Below are positions 1-8,713 of a stretch of DNA of 64,000 bases, in pieces. This stretch comes from CADCWK01 sp965218235 (GTDB taxonomy: Bacteria; Chloroflexota; Chloroflexia; Thermomicrobiales; UBA6265). How positions within the stretch are numbered: the stretch's first letter is position 1; every line of letters begins with the position of its first letter. Position numbers and translations under genes: made by a program. The stretch lies in NCBI GenBank assembly GCA_965218235.1, contig OZ244596.1, forward strand, positions 1,550,001-1,614,000. The letters are read 5' to 3'. The notes under the pieces are model-generated. The model did no database searches. It worked only from the letters and a program-made list of their open reading frames with translations, and was not told where the DNA came from.

Positions 1-168
1 TCGACGAGGGCCGACCTGCTCAGGCGGCTCGGACAGACCCGGAAGGCGCTCGCCAGCTATGAGGACGCCCGTCGGCTGACCGTGAACGCGGCCGAAGCCG
101 ACTTCCTTGCCCGTCGAATCGATGCGATGCGGGCGGGTCTGGCCATTGTGCGGGGATCTTCGGAATGA
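1..168 (+). CDS. ECF sigma factor, C-terminal end (partial)
   Basis: The window opens inside an open frame that ends at the TGA at 166-168, giving the last 55 residues. The piece is helical and TPR-like: a leucine-rich stretch, then 'SYEDARRLTVNAAEADFLARR'-type wording. This resembles the C-terminal extension of the SigI/DUF6596 group of ECF sigma factors, which ends with a repeat about an amino-acid run 'N.AE..FL..R'. These factors direct RNA polymerase to stress or metabolism promoters. The 5' part, with regions 2 and 4, lies outside the window, so the assignment rests on the tail only. The stop overlaps the start of the next gene (ATGA), implying translational coupling. Confidence 0.55.
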   Translation, partial: STRADLLRRLGQTRKALASYEDARRLTVNAAEADFLARRIDAMRAGLAIVRGSSE

Positions 169-704
169 TGCCCACCGTTTCTCCGTCGAACGCAGTCCCG
201 TCTGCGTCGAACGCGGTCCCGGCCCGGAACGTGGCGAATATCTACACGTTCCAGGCACTCATCAATGCCAGTCTCTGGATGCCGATCTGGGTGGTCTTCC
301 TCAACCAGGATGCCGGGCTGACCCTGAGCGAGGTCTTCCTCATCGCCGGCATGGGCTGGCTGATCCAGGCGGTCGGCGAAGTGCCATCGGGCGCGATCTC
401 CGACGCCTACGGACGCAGGGCGACCAAACCAGACGTACAGGTGCTGGTGGACCGGGACGGCCGATGGCGGGGAATCAACCTGCGGTCCCGAACGCTCAGT
501 GGGCTGGACGTCCAGCGGACGCGATGGTGGCGAAGCCGGTCTCGCCTGACGGCGAAGGCCGCTCTGGCGGTCGGGATGGGGCCAGCTTCGTCCCGCCGGC
601 GCCCGGCTGACGGGTGCCATCCAAACGGGTGTCAAGTCCGCGAGCCCCCCGTGTTCCCCGGGGAAGGGCGCTCGACGCTCGGTCAGTCCTTGAAGTTGAC
701 GTAG
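165..704 (+). pseudogene. MFS transporter, N-terminal remnant
   Basis: The frame starts at ATG 165, overlapping the preceding stop. Residues about 20-88 read as the first two membrane helices of a major facilitator transporter and end in the loop 2-3 signature 'DAYGRRATK' (motif A, D..GRR.). From about position 430 the translation becomes arginine-rich and non-hydrophobic in all three forward frames, so the remaining ten helices are missing. The tail also runs into the 3' end of the YqaE-like gene on the other strand. Around 529-565 the DNA resembles a repeat seen again near 38297, so a deletion or repeat insertion probably removed the rest. I read it as a dead gene, although a truncated peptide could still be made. 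Confidence 0.6.
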
Positions 705-847
705 AGCGCGTAGATCACGCCCGGCACCCAGACGGCGATCGTCAGGATGACGCTGAACAGGAGTGAGATGCCGACGCCCCGCTTGAGGAAGACGGCGGCC
801 GGCGGCAGGACGAAGCAGAGGACCAGACGGAGGATGGCGCCGAGCAT
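683..847 (-). CDS. YqaE/Pmp3 family small membrane protein
   Basis: A 54-residue protein with two hydrophobic helices, roughly residues 3-22 and 29-50. It has the family pattern of a short proline-containing loop ('FVLPPAAVFLKRG') between helices and ends 'YALYVNF'. The Pmp3/YqaE (UPF0057) family comprises stress-associated membrane peptides of 50-60 residues that affect membrane potential; the exact role here is unknown. The start at 847 is chosen because AAGGGA lies just upstream; an ATG at 862 in the same frame is possible. It is alone on its strand. Confidence 0.85.
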   Translation of the reverse strand: MLGAILRLVLCFVLPPAAVFLKRGVGISLLFSVILTIAVWVPGVIYALYVNFKD

Positions 848-1009
848 GGATGTTCCCTTCATGGTGGCGATCGATTGAGCAGCCGCGTGGCAGGACCGAT
901 CTCCAGACCAGTGTAGCGTCAGCATCGTCCTGGCCTATGACGATCTCGTGTCGATCCCGTCGCGATTCGATCCGACAGGCCCGGCGAGATCATGTGTGGT
1001 TTCGCCCGA

Positions 1010-1381
1010 TCAGGCGAGGCGCTCTGGTGTCGCGACGGTCCGCTCGTTCGTGACGGTGCCGGTGTTCAACGTCGTGTTCGGCTCCACCAGGAGAAGCTGG
1101 CACTCGCCGCCGATCGCCTCGGGCATGTGCTCGACGCCGTGCGGGACGATCAGGAACTCGTTCGGCGCCAGCTCGATGACCTGCTCCCGCAGGTGCATCC
1201 GGAGGTGCCCCTTCACGACGAGGAACAACTCGTCTTCGGTCTCGTGGTGGTGCCAGTGGAACGAGCCGCTGATCTTCACGAGTTTGACCTGGGAATCGTT
1301 GATGTCCCCCGCGACCCGCGGGGTCCAGTGACCATCGAATCGTCCGAAGGCGTCGCTGAGGTTGACCTTGCTGAGTGTCAT
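1010..1381 (-). CDS. Small cupin-domain protein
   Basis: A 123-residue single-domain cupin. Motif 1 is visible as 'FHWHHHETEDELFLVVKG' (His42, His44/45, Glu49/51, Gly58) and motif 2 as 'PHGVEHMP' near residues 79-86, so a mononuclear metal site is likely. The fold is that of mannose-6-phosphate-isomerase-like cupins, which include enzymes and sugar sensors; the substrate cannot be told. The length is normal for a stand-alone cupin. It stands divergently from the LLM oxidoreductase with about 200 bp between, so the two may share a regulatory region. Confidence 0.85.
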   Translation of the reverse strand: MTLSKVNLSDAFGRFDGHWTPRVAGDINDSQVKLVKISGSFHWHHHETEDELFLVVKGHLRMHLREQVIELAPNEFLIVPHGVEHMPEAIGGECQLLLVEPNTTLNTGTVTNERTVATPERLA

Positions 1382-1586
1382 CGCGCGTCCCCCATGATGC
1401 CGGGTCGCCAGTGCTGGCGATCACCAGTCGGTCCCATCCGGCTCCCATTATCGTCCTGCCGATCAGCGGGCCGCGGGGAGGCGCACCAGCGCGCATTCCC
1501 GCGAGCGGTTTGTGCGATACGATCGCCACGATGATGCCCGGCGTGGGCAGCGATGAACCAGACCACACGACAGGGAGAGACAGACG

Positions 1587-2582
1587 ATGGCCGAGGCAAC
1601 ACCGGCGGACACGGACGCGCAGGTCGCCCAGACGACGGCCCACCGGCGCTGGCCGCGGTCGTCCCGCAAGATGAGTTTTGGCCTGATGGTCCCGCTCGGC
1701 GAGGGCAGCCACTATGGCGGGGCGGCGGCGCCGTCCTTTGACCAGATCCACGCGACCGTCCGGGCGGCGGATGCGGCCGGGGTCGAGATCGCCTGGTTCG
1801 CGGACCACTTCTCCGTGCCGCCCAGCACGGACATGGACCGCGAGCGGGGCTGCTGGGAAGCCTTCAGCCTGATGGCCGGGCTGGCCGGTGCGACGAAGGA
1901 CCTGAACATCGCCTACGGGCCGATGGTCGCCTGCGCGACCTTCCGCAATGCCGGGCTGCTGGCCCGGATGACGGAGACGATCGACGAGATCTCCGGTGGC
2001 CGGTTCATCCTTGGGCTCGGCGCCGGCTGGCACCGGCCGGAGTACGACGCCTACGACTACCCGTTCGACCACCGCGTCAGCCGGTTCGAGGAGATCATCC
2101 ACGTCATCGCCGGGATGCTGCGGGAGGGCGGCTCGACCTTCGGCGGCCAGTACACCCGAACCGCCGATGCCCACAACCGACCGGCCGGCCCACGGGCCGC
2201 GACCGGCGGCGCCCCGATCCTGATCGGCTCCTCCGGCGACCGGATGCTCGACATCCTCGCCCGCTACGCCGACGCCTGGAACACGGGCTGGCAGCACGAG
2301 ATCGACGCCGTCCGGGCCAACTTCGCCAAGCTGGACGCGGCCTGCAAGGCGGTCGGTCGCGATCCGAAGAGCGTCGTCCGGACGGTCGGCGGCAACGTCG
2401 GGCTGGACGGCGCGACGGGCCGGCGTGGGCAGATGCTGACCGGCAGCGACGACGAGATCGCGACCCGGCTCGTCGCGTTCCGCGACTTCGGCACCGACCA
2501 CTTCATCGTCGGGCTCGACCCCGCCACGCCGGAGAGCGTCGCTCACCTCGGCCGGATCATCAGGCAGGTCGACCGCGCCTAA
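1587..2582 (+). CDS. LLM-class (F420-dependent type) oxidoreductase
   Basis: A 331-residue luciferase-like TIM-barrel protein. The luciferase-family signatures are clear: 'GLMVPLGEGSHYGG' at strand 1, 'WFADHFSVPP', 'DEISGGRFILGLGAGWHRPEYDAYDYPF' spread over residues 130-160, and 'PILIGSSGDRMLDILARYADAWN'. In actinobacteria and Chloroflexota these enzymes commonly use coenzyme F420, although FMN is possible; the substrate is unknown. ATG 1587 is preceded by GGGAG at a suitable distance. About 33 residues precede the barrel and look unstructured, so an internal start at the Met of 'KMSFGLM' is a possible alternative. Confidence 0.8.
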   Translation: MAEATPADTDAQVAQTTAHRRWPRSSRKMSFGLMVPLGEGSHYGGAAAPSFDQIHATVRAADAAGVEIAWFADHFSVPPSTDMDRERGCWEAFSLMAGLAGATKDLNIAYGPMVACATFRNAGLLARMTETIDEISGGRFILGLGAGWHRPEYDAYDYPFDHRVSRFEEIIHVIAGMLREGGSTFGGQYTRTADAHNRPAGPRAATGGAPILIGSSGDRMLDILARYADAWNTGWQHEIDAVRANFAKLDAACKAVGRDPKSVVRTVGGNVGLDGATGRRGQMLTGSDDEIATRLVAFRDFGTDHFIVGLDPATPESVAHLGRIIRQVDRA

Positions 2583-2749
2583 GACTCCGCGACCCTCCAT
2601 GCCATTCGCCCCAACCCGTCCGCCGGACCTCAGCCCATCCGGGCCGGGGTCCGATGCGTTCGGCGCGTATCGACGGCGCGGCGAAGCTGACGGATCGCGC
2701 GGGAAGCCGCACCGCCGGCCTCGGGACGATCGGCGTTCGTCCTGACGAG

Positions 2750-2778
2750 ATGACAGATCAGGAACACCGTGCTACCAT
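2750..2778 (+). promoter_or_regulatory. Predicted lacI promoter
   Basis: ATGACA at 2750-2755 and TACCAT at 2773-2778 are separated by exactly 17 bp and match the sigma-70 hexamers at 5/6 and 4/6 positions. Transcription would start near 2785, about 50 bp before the GTG of the lacI-type gene and directly upstream of the palindrome at 2794. This is a prediction from spacing and sequence only. Confidence 0.5.
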
Positions 2779-2793
2779 CCTGGAACCGATACC

Positions 2794-2805
2794 GGAACCG
2801 GTTCC
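2794..2805. promoter_or_regulatory. LacI-family operator candidate
   Basis: GGAACCGGTTCC is a perfect 12-bp palindrome with a central CG dinucleotide flanked by AACC/GGTT, the usual design of LacI/GalR operators. A degenerate half copy (TGGAACCG) lies at 2781. The site falls just downstream of the predicted -10 and 28 bp before the regulator's start codon, which fits autorepression. Confidence 0.55.
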
Positions 2806-2832
2806 AGCTCGTCGACGCGGACGGAGCAGCTC

Positions 2833-4149
2833 GTGACGAACATCGCTCAGATCGCGCGTGAAGCCAGGGTTTCCAAGGCGACCGTCTCGCGGGTCGTCAA
2901 CCGTCACCCCGACGTCGACCCGCGCACCGCCGAGCGAGTCGGCGCGGTGATCAGCCGCCTCGGGTACGTGCCGCGGGCGAGCGCCCAGGCACTGGCCCGC
3001 GGCCGGGCGCGCTGCATTGGGCTCCAGGTTCCGACCCTGACGCTCCCCTGGTTACTCGAACTCCTTAGGGGGATCGCGGACGCCGTCGAATCCCGCGGCT
3101 ATACGCTAACGCTGTACACCACCACCAGAGGCACTGAATCGCTCCGGAACTTCGCCGTCCAGGTGGCTGCCCGGGTCGTCGACGGGCTGATCGTCGTCGT
3201 TCCCCACACGCTGGAGGACGAAGTGCGGCATCTCTCCGAGACGGATATCCCGATCATCTCAATCGACGACCATCTCTGGGACGTTCCCGTCGTCCTGACG
3301 ACGCAGTACCAGGGAAGCTACGAGGCAACCAGGCATCTAATCCACCAGGGCCGAACGCCGATCGCGACGATCACCGGTCCGCTCCGGTCCCGAGGCGCCT
3401 ACGACCGGCTGGATGGTTTCCGCGACGCGGCCCGCGACGCCGGGATCGCCGAGCACGAGACCCACGTCGTCAACGCCGACTGGACGATCGACGGCGGGTC
3501 AGCCGCGATGCGCCAGCTGCTCGATCTGCGACCCGACCTGAGCGGTCTGTTCGCCGCGAATGACCTGATGGCGATCGGCGCCATGTCGGTCATCGCTGAG
3601 AGCGGCCGCTCGATTCCCGGCGACATCGCTGTGATCGGCTTCGATGATATCCCGGCCGCCGCCCACACCACACCCGCGCTGACCACCGTCCGTCAGCCGC
3701 TCTACGAGATGGGGCACGCAGCGGCGCTGCACCTGATCGACCGCCTCGAGGGCGACGAGCAGCAGCCCCAGTCCATCACTCTGCCAACATCGCTGGTCAT
3801 CAGGGGCTCATGCGGCGCCGTATCCCCGGCTGCCGTACCCCGCCAGGACGTTGGACCGGCGAGTGTTTCGCCAGTCTCATCCGCCTCCATACCGGAGAGG
3901 AGCCCGCCACCGGACGATCCCGGAGACCCTTTCGGTGTCATGACCGATGCACCGACGCAACGACGCAACGACGCGAAACGAGGATTCCATGACCCGTTCT
4001 CCCCACCGAATGAACCGCCGGACCGTGCTGCGGGCCTCCGCCACGACCGGCCTTGGCCTGGCCTTCGCCCAGTACGTCCGCGCCAACCCCACCGCAGCAC
4101 AGGATGCTGTCAATCTCGAGTTCTGGGACATGGTCTGGGGACCGCCTGA
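2833..4149 (+). CDS. LacI-family transcriptional regulator with overrunning C-terminus
   Basis: A GTG start at 2833 follows GGAG. The N-terminal helix-turn-helix is typical: 'NIAQIAREARVSKATVSRVV', then the hinge helix 'ASAQALARGRA'. The periplasmic-binding-protein-like effector domain spans roughly residues 60-328 and finishes with the expected 'LVIRGSCG'. It probably represses the downstream sugar ABC importer and itself through the palindrome at 2794. The oddity is the end: after residue 328 the frame stays open for about 110 more proline- and arginine-rich residues and overlaps the binding-protein gene by 161 bp in another frame. Family members end near residue 340, so a lost stop or a small frameshift near 3815 is likely. 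Confidence 0.85.
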   Translation: MTNIAQIAREARVSKATVSRVVNRHPDVDPRTAERVGAVISRLGYVPRASAQALARGRARCIGLQVPTLTLPWLLELLRGIADAVESRGYTLTLYTTTRGTESLRNFAVQVAARVVDGLIVVVPHTLEDEVRHLSETDIPIISIDDHLWDVPVVLTTQYQGSYEATRHLIHQGRTPIATITGPLRSRGAYDRLDGFRDAARDAGIAEHETHVVNADWTIDGGSAAMRQLLDLRPDLSGLFAANDLMAIGAMSVIAESGRSIPGDIAVIGFDDIPAAAHTTPALTTVRQPLYEMGHAAALHLIDRLEGDEQQPQSITLPTSLVIRGSCGAVSPAAVPRQDVGPASVSPVSSASIPERSPPPDDPGDPFGVMTDAPTQRRNDAKRGFHDPFSPPNEPPDRAAGLRHDRPWPGLRPVRPRQPHRSTGCCQSRVLGHGLGTA

Positions 4150-5287
4150 ATACATCGACACCGGCACCGCCATCGCCGGACAGTACGCCGCGACGGGGGC
4201 CGGGGCGCAGGTCGACTATCGCTCGACTCCGTGGACCAACTGGTACCAGACGTTCACGACCGCCATCGGTGCCGGCACCGCTCCGGACGTCAGCACGGGT
4301 GCCGGCTACCAGGCCGTCCAGTTCTACGACCAGGGCGCGGTCGCGTCGGTTGACGATCTCGTGGCGCAGATGCAGGCCGACGGCACCGCGGCCGATTTCC
4401 TGCCCGGCACGATCGAGCGGCTCCAGTACGACGGACACTACGTCGCCCTGCCGTGGGCAATCGACATCCGGGTCCTTTACTACCGCAAAGATCTCTTCGC
4501 GGCGGCCGGCGTCGCGCCGCCGACGACCTGGGACGAGTTCGCCGCAGCCGCGCAGGCGTTGACGTCGGGAGACCAGTACGGCCTGGTGACGGCTGGCGCC
4601 GACAACGGTGGCAGCCACCAGTTCTACATGTTCACTCTGAACAACGGTGGGTCCGTCGTCACCGCCGACCGGCAGGCCAACGTGCTTGGCGACCGGACAC
4701 TCGAAGCGCTCCAGTTCAATGCCGATCTCGTCAGCGCCGGAGTTGTTCATCCGGCCAGCACGGGGTACATCGGCGACGACGCGGTCAAGGCCTTCGGGTC
4801 TGGCGCCGCCGCCATGTACATGTCGAACCCCGGCCTGGAGAACCGGTTCCCGGAGCTCACCGATCAGGTCGGCGTGCTCGCGCCCCTGACCGGGCCGCAC
4901 GGTGACAAGGGGACCGTATCCTGGGTCAATAACGTCATGCTTTACGAGCAGTCCGAGCATAAGGAGCAGGCCAAGGCGTTCCTCGCCTGGTGGCTGAACA
5001 ACCTGACGCCGCTCTGGACGGACGGGCACGTTACCCAGCTTCCGGTCCGCCAGTCCATCGCCAGCAACGCCTACTTCGACGACAAGCCGAACATTACCCA
5101 GATCCTCGAGCAGTGGGTGCCGATCGGAAAGTCGACCGGCTACCCGGTCGACGGGATTTTCCCGGCACTCAACGAGCTCGAGGGCGAGGGCGTGATGCAG
5201 ACGCTGATGCAGGACATCCTCCAAGGCAAGGATGCGAGGGAATCCGCCGATAAGGCCCAGAGCCGGCTCGAGTCGATCCTCAGCTAG
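3989..5287 (+). CDS. Sugar ABC transporter substrate-binding protein
   Basis: A 432-residue extracytoplasmic binding protein of the maltose/multiple-sugar (family 1) class. It begins with a signal sequence containing 'MNRRTVLRAS', close to a twin-arginine motif, followed by a hydrophobic stretch and Ala-rich cleavage region near residue 35. Domain hallmarks include 'EFWDMVWGPPEY', 'DVSTGAGYQAVQFYDQG', 'LPWAIDIRVLYYRKDLF' and 'AKAFLAWWLNN'. It would capture a carbohydrate and deliver it to the two permeases encoded next. The start at 3989 has GAGGA immediately upstream. An ATG at 3947 is in frame but lacks a ribosome-binding site. It overlaps the aberrant tail of the LacI gene. Confidence 0.9.
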   Translation: MTRSPHRMNRRTVLRASATTGLGLAFAQYVRANPTAAQDAVNLEFWDMVWGPPEYIDTGTAIAGQYAATGAGAQVDYRSTPWTNWYQTFTTAIGAGTAPDVSTGAGYQAVQFYDQGAVASVDDLVAQMQADGTAADFLPGTIERLQYDGHYVALPWAIDIRVLYYRKDLFAAAGVAPPTTWDEFAAAAQALTSGDQYGLVTAGADNGGSHQFYMFTLNNGGSVVTADRQANVLGDRTLEALQFNADLVSAGVVHPASTGYIGDDAVKAFGSGAAAMYMSNPGLENRFPELTDQVGVLAPLTGPHGDKGTVSWVNNVMLYEQSEHKEQAKAFLAWWLNNLTPLWTDGHVTQLPVRQSIASNAYFDDKPNITQILEQWVPIGKSTGYPVDGIFPALNELEGEGVMQTLMQDILQGKDARESADKAQSRLESILS

Positions 5288-5304
5288 CGCTCATTCCGGG
5301 GATC

Positions 5305-5350
5305 GATCACGGAACCGTCGTGCCGACTCCCGCGCGACGGTTCCGCGATC
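5305..5350 (+). terminator. Intra-operon hairpin between binding protein and permease genes
   Basis: Arms 5305-5320 and 5335-5350 pair at 15 of 16 positions around a 14-base loop, starting 18 bp after the binding-protein stop. There is no strong T-run, so this looks like an mRNA-stabilising or partial attenuation structure. Such hairpins usually let the binding protein be made in excess over the permeases. Confidence 0.55.
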
Positions 5351-5417
5351 ATTCGCGTCCCGAAGGTGTTCGACATGTGGGGAGATCCGTCGTGACCCGC
5401 CGGATGGAGCGCCAGAC

Positions 5418-6332
5418 ATGACCACTCGCGTCCTCGACGTACCTGGGCAGCGGTCCGGGCAGCGACCCCGGAAGGAACGCCGTGACCGTCTTCCCTATTA
5501 TCTGCTCATCCCGTCGATAGCCCTCATCCTGCTAATCAACGTCTACCCGCTTGTTCAGGGCATCCTCTACAGCGTCCGCGACGGCACGCTCCTGAAGGAC
5601 GGCGAATTCGTTGGCCTGCAGAACTACCGCGATGTCCTGAGCATGCGCGACTTCCGCCATTCGCTCTGGTTCAGCGCACTGTTCGCGGTTGGCAACATCA
5701 TCGGCAGCTACCTCTTCGGGCTCGGGCTGGCGCTGCTGCTCGACCGGCAGATACCGGGGCGTGGATTCTTCCGAGTGGCGTTGTTGTTGCCTTGGATCAT
5801 CCCCTCCGTGGTCTCGATCGTCAGCTGGCGATGGCTGATCAATGATGAGAACGGACTGGTGAACATTGCGCTGGGCTGGGCCAACATTGGCCCGATCTAC
5901 TTCCTCAGCAGTGAGAACTGGGCGATGTTCTCGGTCATCATGATCAAGGTCTGGCGCAGCTTTCCCTTCATGATGGTTTCCTGCCTGGCCGCCCTCCAGA
6001 GCATCGATCGGACGCTCTACGACGCCGCGGCGGTCGATGGGGCCAACCGCTGGCGTAGTTTCCGGGACATCACCCTGCCGCAGATCATGGGCATCTCCGT
6101 GATCATGTGGATCCTGATGGCGATCTGGAGCGTGAACGACTTCGAGACCCCGTGGCTCCTGACCCAGGGCGGTCCGTCGAACGCCACCGAGAACCTCATC
6201 GTGCTCGCCTACAAATACACGTTCACTCGCAACGACGTCGGGATCGGCGCCGCGATCTCGTTCGTGAGTCTGATCATCCTGATGACGCTCGCCATCATCA
6301 TGCTCCGGCGGCAGGAGGCAGCAGACCGATGA
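5418..6332 (+). CDS. Sugar ABC transporter permease (MalF-like)
   Basis: A 304-residue inner-membrane permease with about six helices. The cytoplasmic EAA loop is seen as 'YDAAAVDGANRWRSFRDITLP', where the transporter ATPase docks. 'PYYLLIPSIALILLINVYPL' gives the first helix. ATG 5418 follows GGAG at 8 bp; upstream in-frame codons are arginine-rich and non-coding. Its stop overlaps the next permease start (ATGA). No ATPase gene lies in this operon, so a shared MsmK/UgpC-like ATPase encoded elsewhere is needed. Confidence 0.93.
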   Translation: MTTRVLDVPGQRSGQRPRKERRDRLPYYLLIPSIALILLINVYPLVQGILYSVRDGTLLKDGEFVGLQNYRDVLSMRDFRHSLWFSALFAVGNIIGSYLFGLGLALLLDRQIPGRGFFRVALLLPWIIPSVVSIVSWRWLINDENGLVNIALGWANIGPIYFLSSENWAMFSVIMIKVWRSFPFMMVSCLAALQSIDRTLYDAAAVDGANRWRSFRDITLPQIMGISVIMWILMAIWSVNDFETPWLLTQGGPSNATENLIVLAYKYTFTRNDVGIGAAISFVSLIILMTLAIIMLRRQEAADR

Positions 6333-7204
6333 CCATCTCCGTCCAGATACCCGCAAGGCGGTCCGCGCGCTCGTTTCTCCCCGCCTACAGCTGGCGGGCC
6401 TGGTTGATCAGTGCGTTGCTGCTCGTCATCACGCTTCTGGTCAACATGCCGATCATTGCCATGTTCATCAATTCCTTCCGGGCGACCGACGATATCCTCG
6501 CGACGCGCGGCCTGTCGCTGACCAATCTTTCCTTCGACAACTACCGGTATCTCGTCGATCGGACGCCGTTCTTCACCTACCTGGGGAACAGCGCGCTGAT
6601 CGCCATTGGCGGAACGGCGCTGACGATCCTCGCGGCCTCGCTCGCGGGCTACGCCCTCAGCCGTTATCGCCGCCGGGCACTGGTGGGCTACTCGCGGTCG
6701 CTCCTACTCGTCCAGATGTTCCCGCTCATCCTGGCGCTGATCCCGTTGTTCGTCCTGTTCCGCAACCTGGGGCTGGTCAACACCCGGACATCGGTGATCC
6801 TGCTCTACACCGTCATCCACTTGCCGTTCGCCACCTGGATGTTCCGGGCCTATTTCGACGCGATCCCACGTGAGCTGGAGGAGGCGGCGATGGTCGATGG
6901 CAGTACCCGGTTCGGGGCGTTCATCCGGATCGTCATCCGGCTGTCCGGGCCGGGGATCGCGGCGGTCACGATCTTCTCGTTTCTCTTCTCCTACAACGAA
7001 TACCTGATCGCGTCGATCTTCCTTCGGGACGAGGGGCTGATGACGGTTCCTGTCGGCATCCAGATGTTCATCCAGCAGTTCCAGACGGACTGGGGCAGCC
7101 TGATGGCCGCCGCGACGCTGGCAATGCTCCCGACGTTCGTCCTGTTCCTTTTCGTTCAGAAGTATATGGTCTACGGTGCCGTGTCGGGCGCGGTCAAGGG
7201 GTAG
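6329..7204 (+). CDS. Sugar ABC transporter permease (MalG-like)
   Basis: A 291-residue second permease half. The first helix follows 'WRAWLISALLLVITLLVNMP', and the EAA motif reads 'ELEEAAMVDGSTRFGAFIRI'. The C-terminus 'QKYMVYGAVSGAVKG' is the classic MalG-type end. It overlaps the preceding gene by 4 bp, indicating coupled translation and a heterodimeric transporter. Together with the binding protein it forms a carbohydrate importer of the CUT1 class; the sugar is not evident. Confidence 0.93.
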   Translation: MTISVQIPARRSARSFLPAYSWRAWLISALLLVITLLVNMPIIAMFINSFRATDDILATRGLSLTNLSFDNYRYLVDRTPFFTYLGNSALIAIGGTALTILAASLAGYALSRYRRRALVGYSRSLLLVQMFPLILALIPLFVLFRNLGLVNTRTSVILLYTVIHLPFATWMFRAYFDAIPRELEEAAMVDGSTRFGAFIRIVIRLSGPGIAAVTIFSFLFSYNEYLIASIFLRDEGLMTVPVGIQMFIQQFQTDWGSLMAAATLAMLPTFVLFLFVQKYMVYGAVSGAVKG

Positions 7205-7222
7205 GCGATAGCGGAGCATGTC

Positions 7223-8377
7223 ATGTCGATACCAGACGGTTCGTCGACGGCACGGAGCGATTCCATCGCTGACAGGCAGGAGTGTGTCGTGGGTTCACAG
7301 GTCCGCGTTGGTCTTATCGGTCTCGGCGAAGTCGCCCAGGTCACCCACATCCCGGTCATCAGCAACCTGAGTGACCGGTTCGCGATCACGGCGATCTGCG
7401 ATGTGTCTCGGGAACTGGTCGACGCCATCGGGGACCGGCTCCACCTTCCGGACGATGCCAGGCACACCGACGCCGATGATCTGGTCGCCCGGCCAGACGT
7501 CGACATTGTCTTCATCCTGACGAGCGACGAGTACCACGCCGACCAGGCGGTCGCGGCGCTGGGGCAGGGCAAGCACGTCCTGATCGAGAAGCCGATCGCC
7601 CTGACGATCCCTGATGTCGAGCGGATCGTCCGGGCGCGAGACACGGCCGGGAAGCAGGTCATCGTCGGCTACATGCGCCGCTTCGCCGGCGCCTTCGAGC
7701 TCATGCGCGACCGGCTGCCGGACCTCGGGCCGATCCGCTACGTCCGCGTCCGCGACATCATCGGGGAGAACCGGCTGATCATCGAGCAGGTCCAGCAGGT
7801 CCTGCGGTTCGACGACCTCACCGACGCCCAGAAGCGGGACCGTACCGACCGGGGCCGTGAGCAGGTGACCGCGGCGATCGGCGAGACGGGTCCAGAACTC
7901 ACGCGTGCCTACCGGATGCTCTGCGGGCTCGGCAGCCACGACCTCTCGGCGATGCGCGAACTGATCGGCGTGCCGGACCGGGTCGTCGCGGCGGACGCCT
8001 GGAAGGGCGGCGGCTTCATGGCCGCGATCTTCGCCAGAGACGACTACCGGATCACCTTCGAGATGGGAACGGACCGGCAGGGCCGGTTCGACGCCCACAT
8101 CGCCGTCTACGGTGAGAGCGGCACGATGACCGTGACGTACGACACGCCCTACATCCGCCACCTGCCGACGACCCTGACGATCGAGCGGACGGAGGGCGAG
8201 GCGTATCGCGTCGAGACGATCCGCCCGACCTTCACGGACCCCTACACCCGCGAGCTGATCCATGTCCACGACGTGCTGCACGGCCGGGCGGCGCCGAAGA
8301 CGACGCCGGAGGACTCGCTCGACGACCTCAGCCTGTTCCGGCAGATCATCGACCGGATCCGGGCGGGACAGGCGTAG
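7223..8377 (+). CDS. Gfo/Idh/MocA family oxidoreductase
   Basis: A 384-residue NAD(P)-dependent sugar dehydrogenase-like protein. The Rossmann motif 'VGLIGLGEVAQVTHIP' and the signature 'GKHVLIEKPIAL', with its catalytic-region EKP, define the family; the C-terminal α/β domain follows. It sits 18 bp after the permease gene, so it probably oxidises the imported sugar or a derivative. Two starts are plausible: ATG 7223 (GGAG 6 bp upstream) and GTG 7289 (AGGAG 6 bp upstream). The second removes 22 residues that precede the Rossmann fold and may be the true one. Confidence 0.88.
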   Translation: MSIPDGSSTARSDSIADRQECVVGSQVRVGLIGLGEVAQVTHIPVISNLSDRFAITAICDVSRELVDAIGDRLHLPDDARHTDADDLVARPDVDIVFILTSDEYHADQAVAALGQGKHVLIEKPIALTIPDVERIVRARDTAGKQVIVGYMRRFAGAFELMRDRLPDLGPIRYVRVRDIIGENRLIIEQVQQVLRFDDLTDAQKRDRTDRGREQVTAAIGETGPELTRAYRMLCGLGSHDLSAMRELIGVPDRVVAADAWKGGGFMAAIFARDDYRITFEMGTDRQGRFDAHIAVYGESGTMTVTYDTPYIRHLPTTLTIERTEGEAYRVETIRPTFTDPYTRELIHVHDVLHGRAAPKTTPEDSLDDLSLFRQIIDRIRAGQA

Positions 8378-8713
8378 CGTCCCGAACCGCGCCTGGTCGA
8401 TGATCCGCTGGGGAGGATCCATTGATCCGCCACACGGATACATGGCATCACCGAGAGATCGCCTCTGGATCGGGGCGACGGCAACCGGTCGCGGCGCCCG
8501 GGCGGTTCCGGGCATGGACCGGCATGGTGGAGACGCCTCACATGCAAGGTCGCCAGACGGCCTATCGCGCATTCGCCGAAATCCCGAAAATGCGATGGTG
8601 AACGACCCTGGGTTCGTTGACACCGCGGGAATGGTTCGTATAGTGGCGACCGTGCGGTGGATGGGGGACTGGTCGGATATTGGGCGCTTCGCTGCGGAGC
8701 GCCGGGAGAACGC
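8378..8713. other. Intergenic stretch without recognised features
   Basis: This 336-bp gap separates the sugar operon from a secreted-protein gene. It holds several GATCC-rich short repeats around 8396-8430. I see no convincing coding frame, RNA gene or strong hairpin. It presumably carries the promoter of the gene starting at 8714. Confidence 0.4.
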
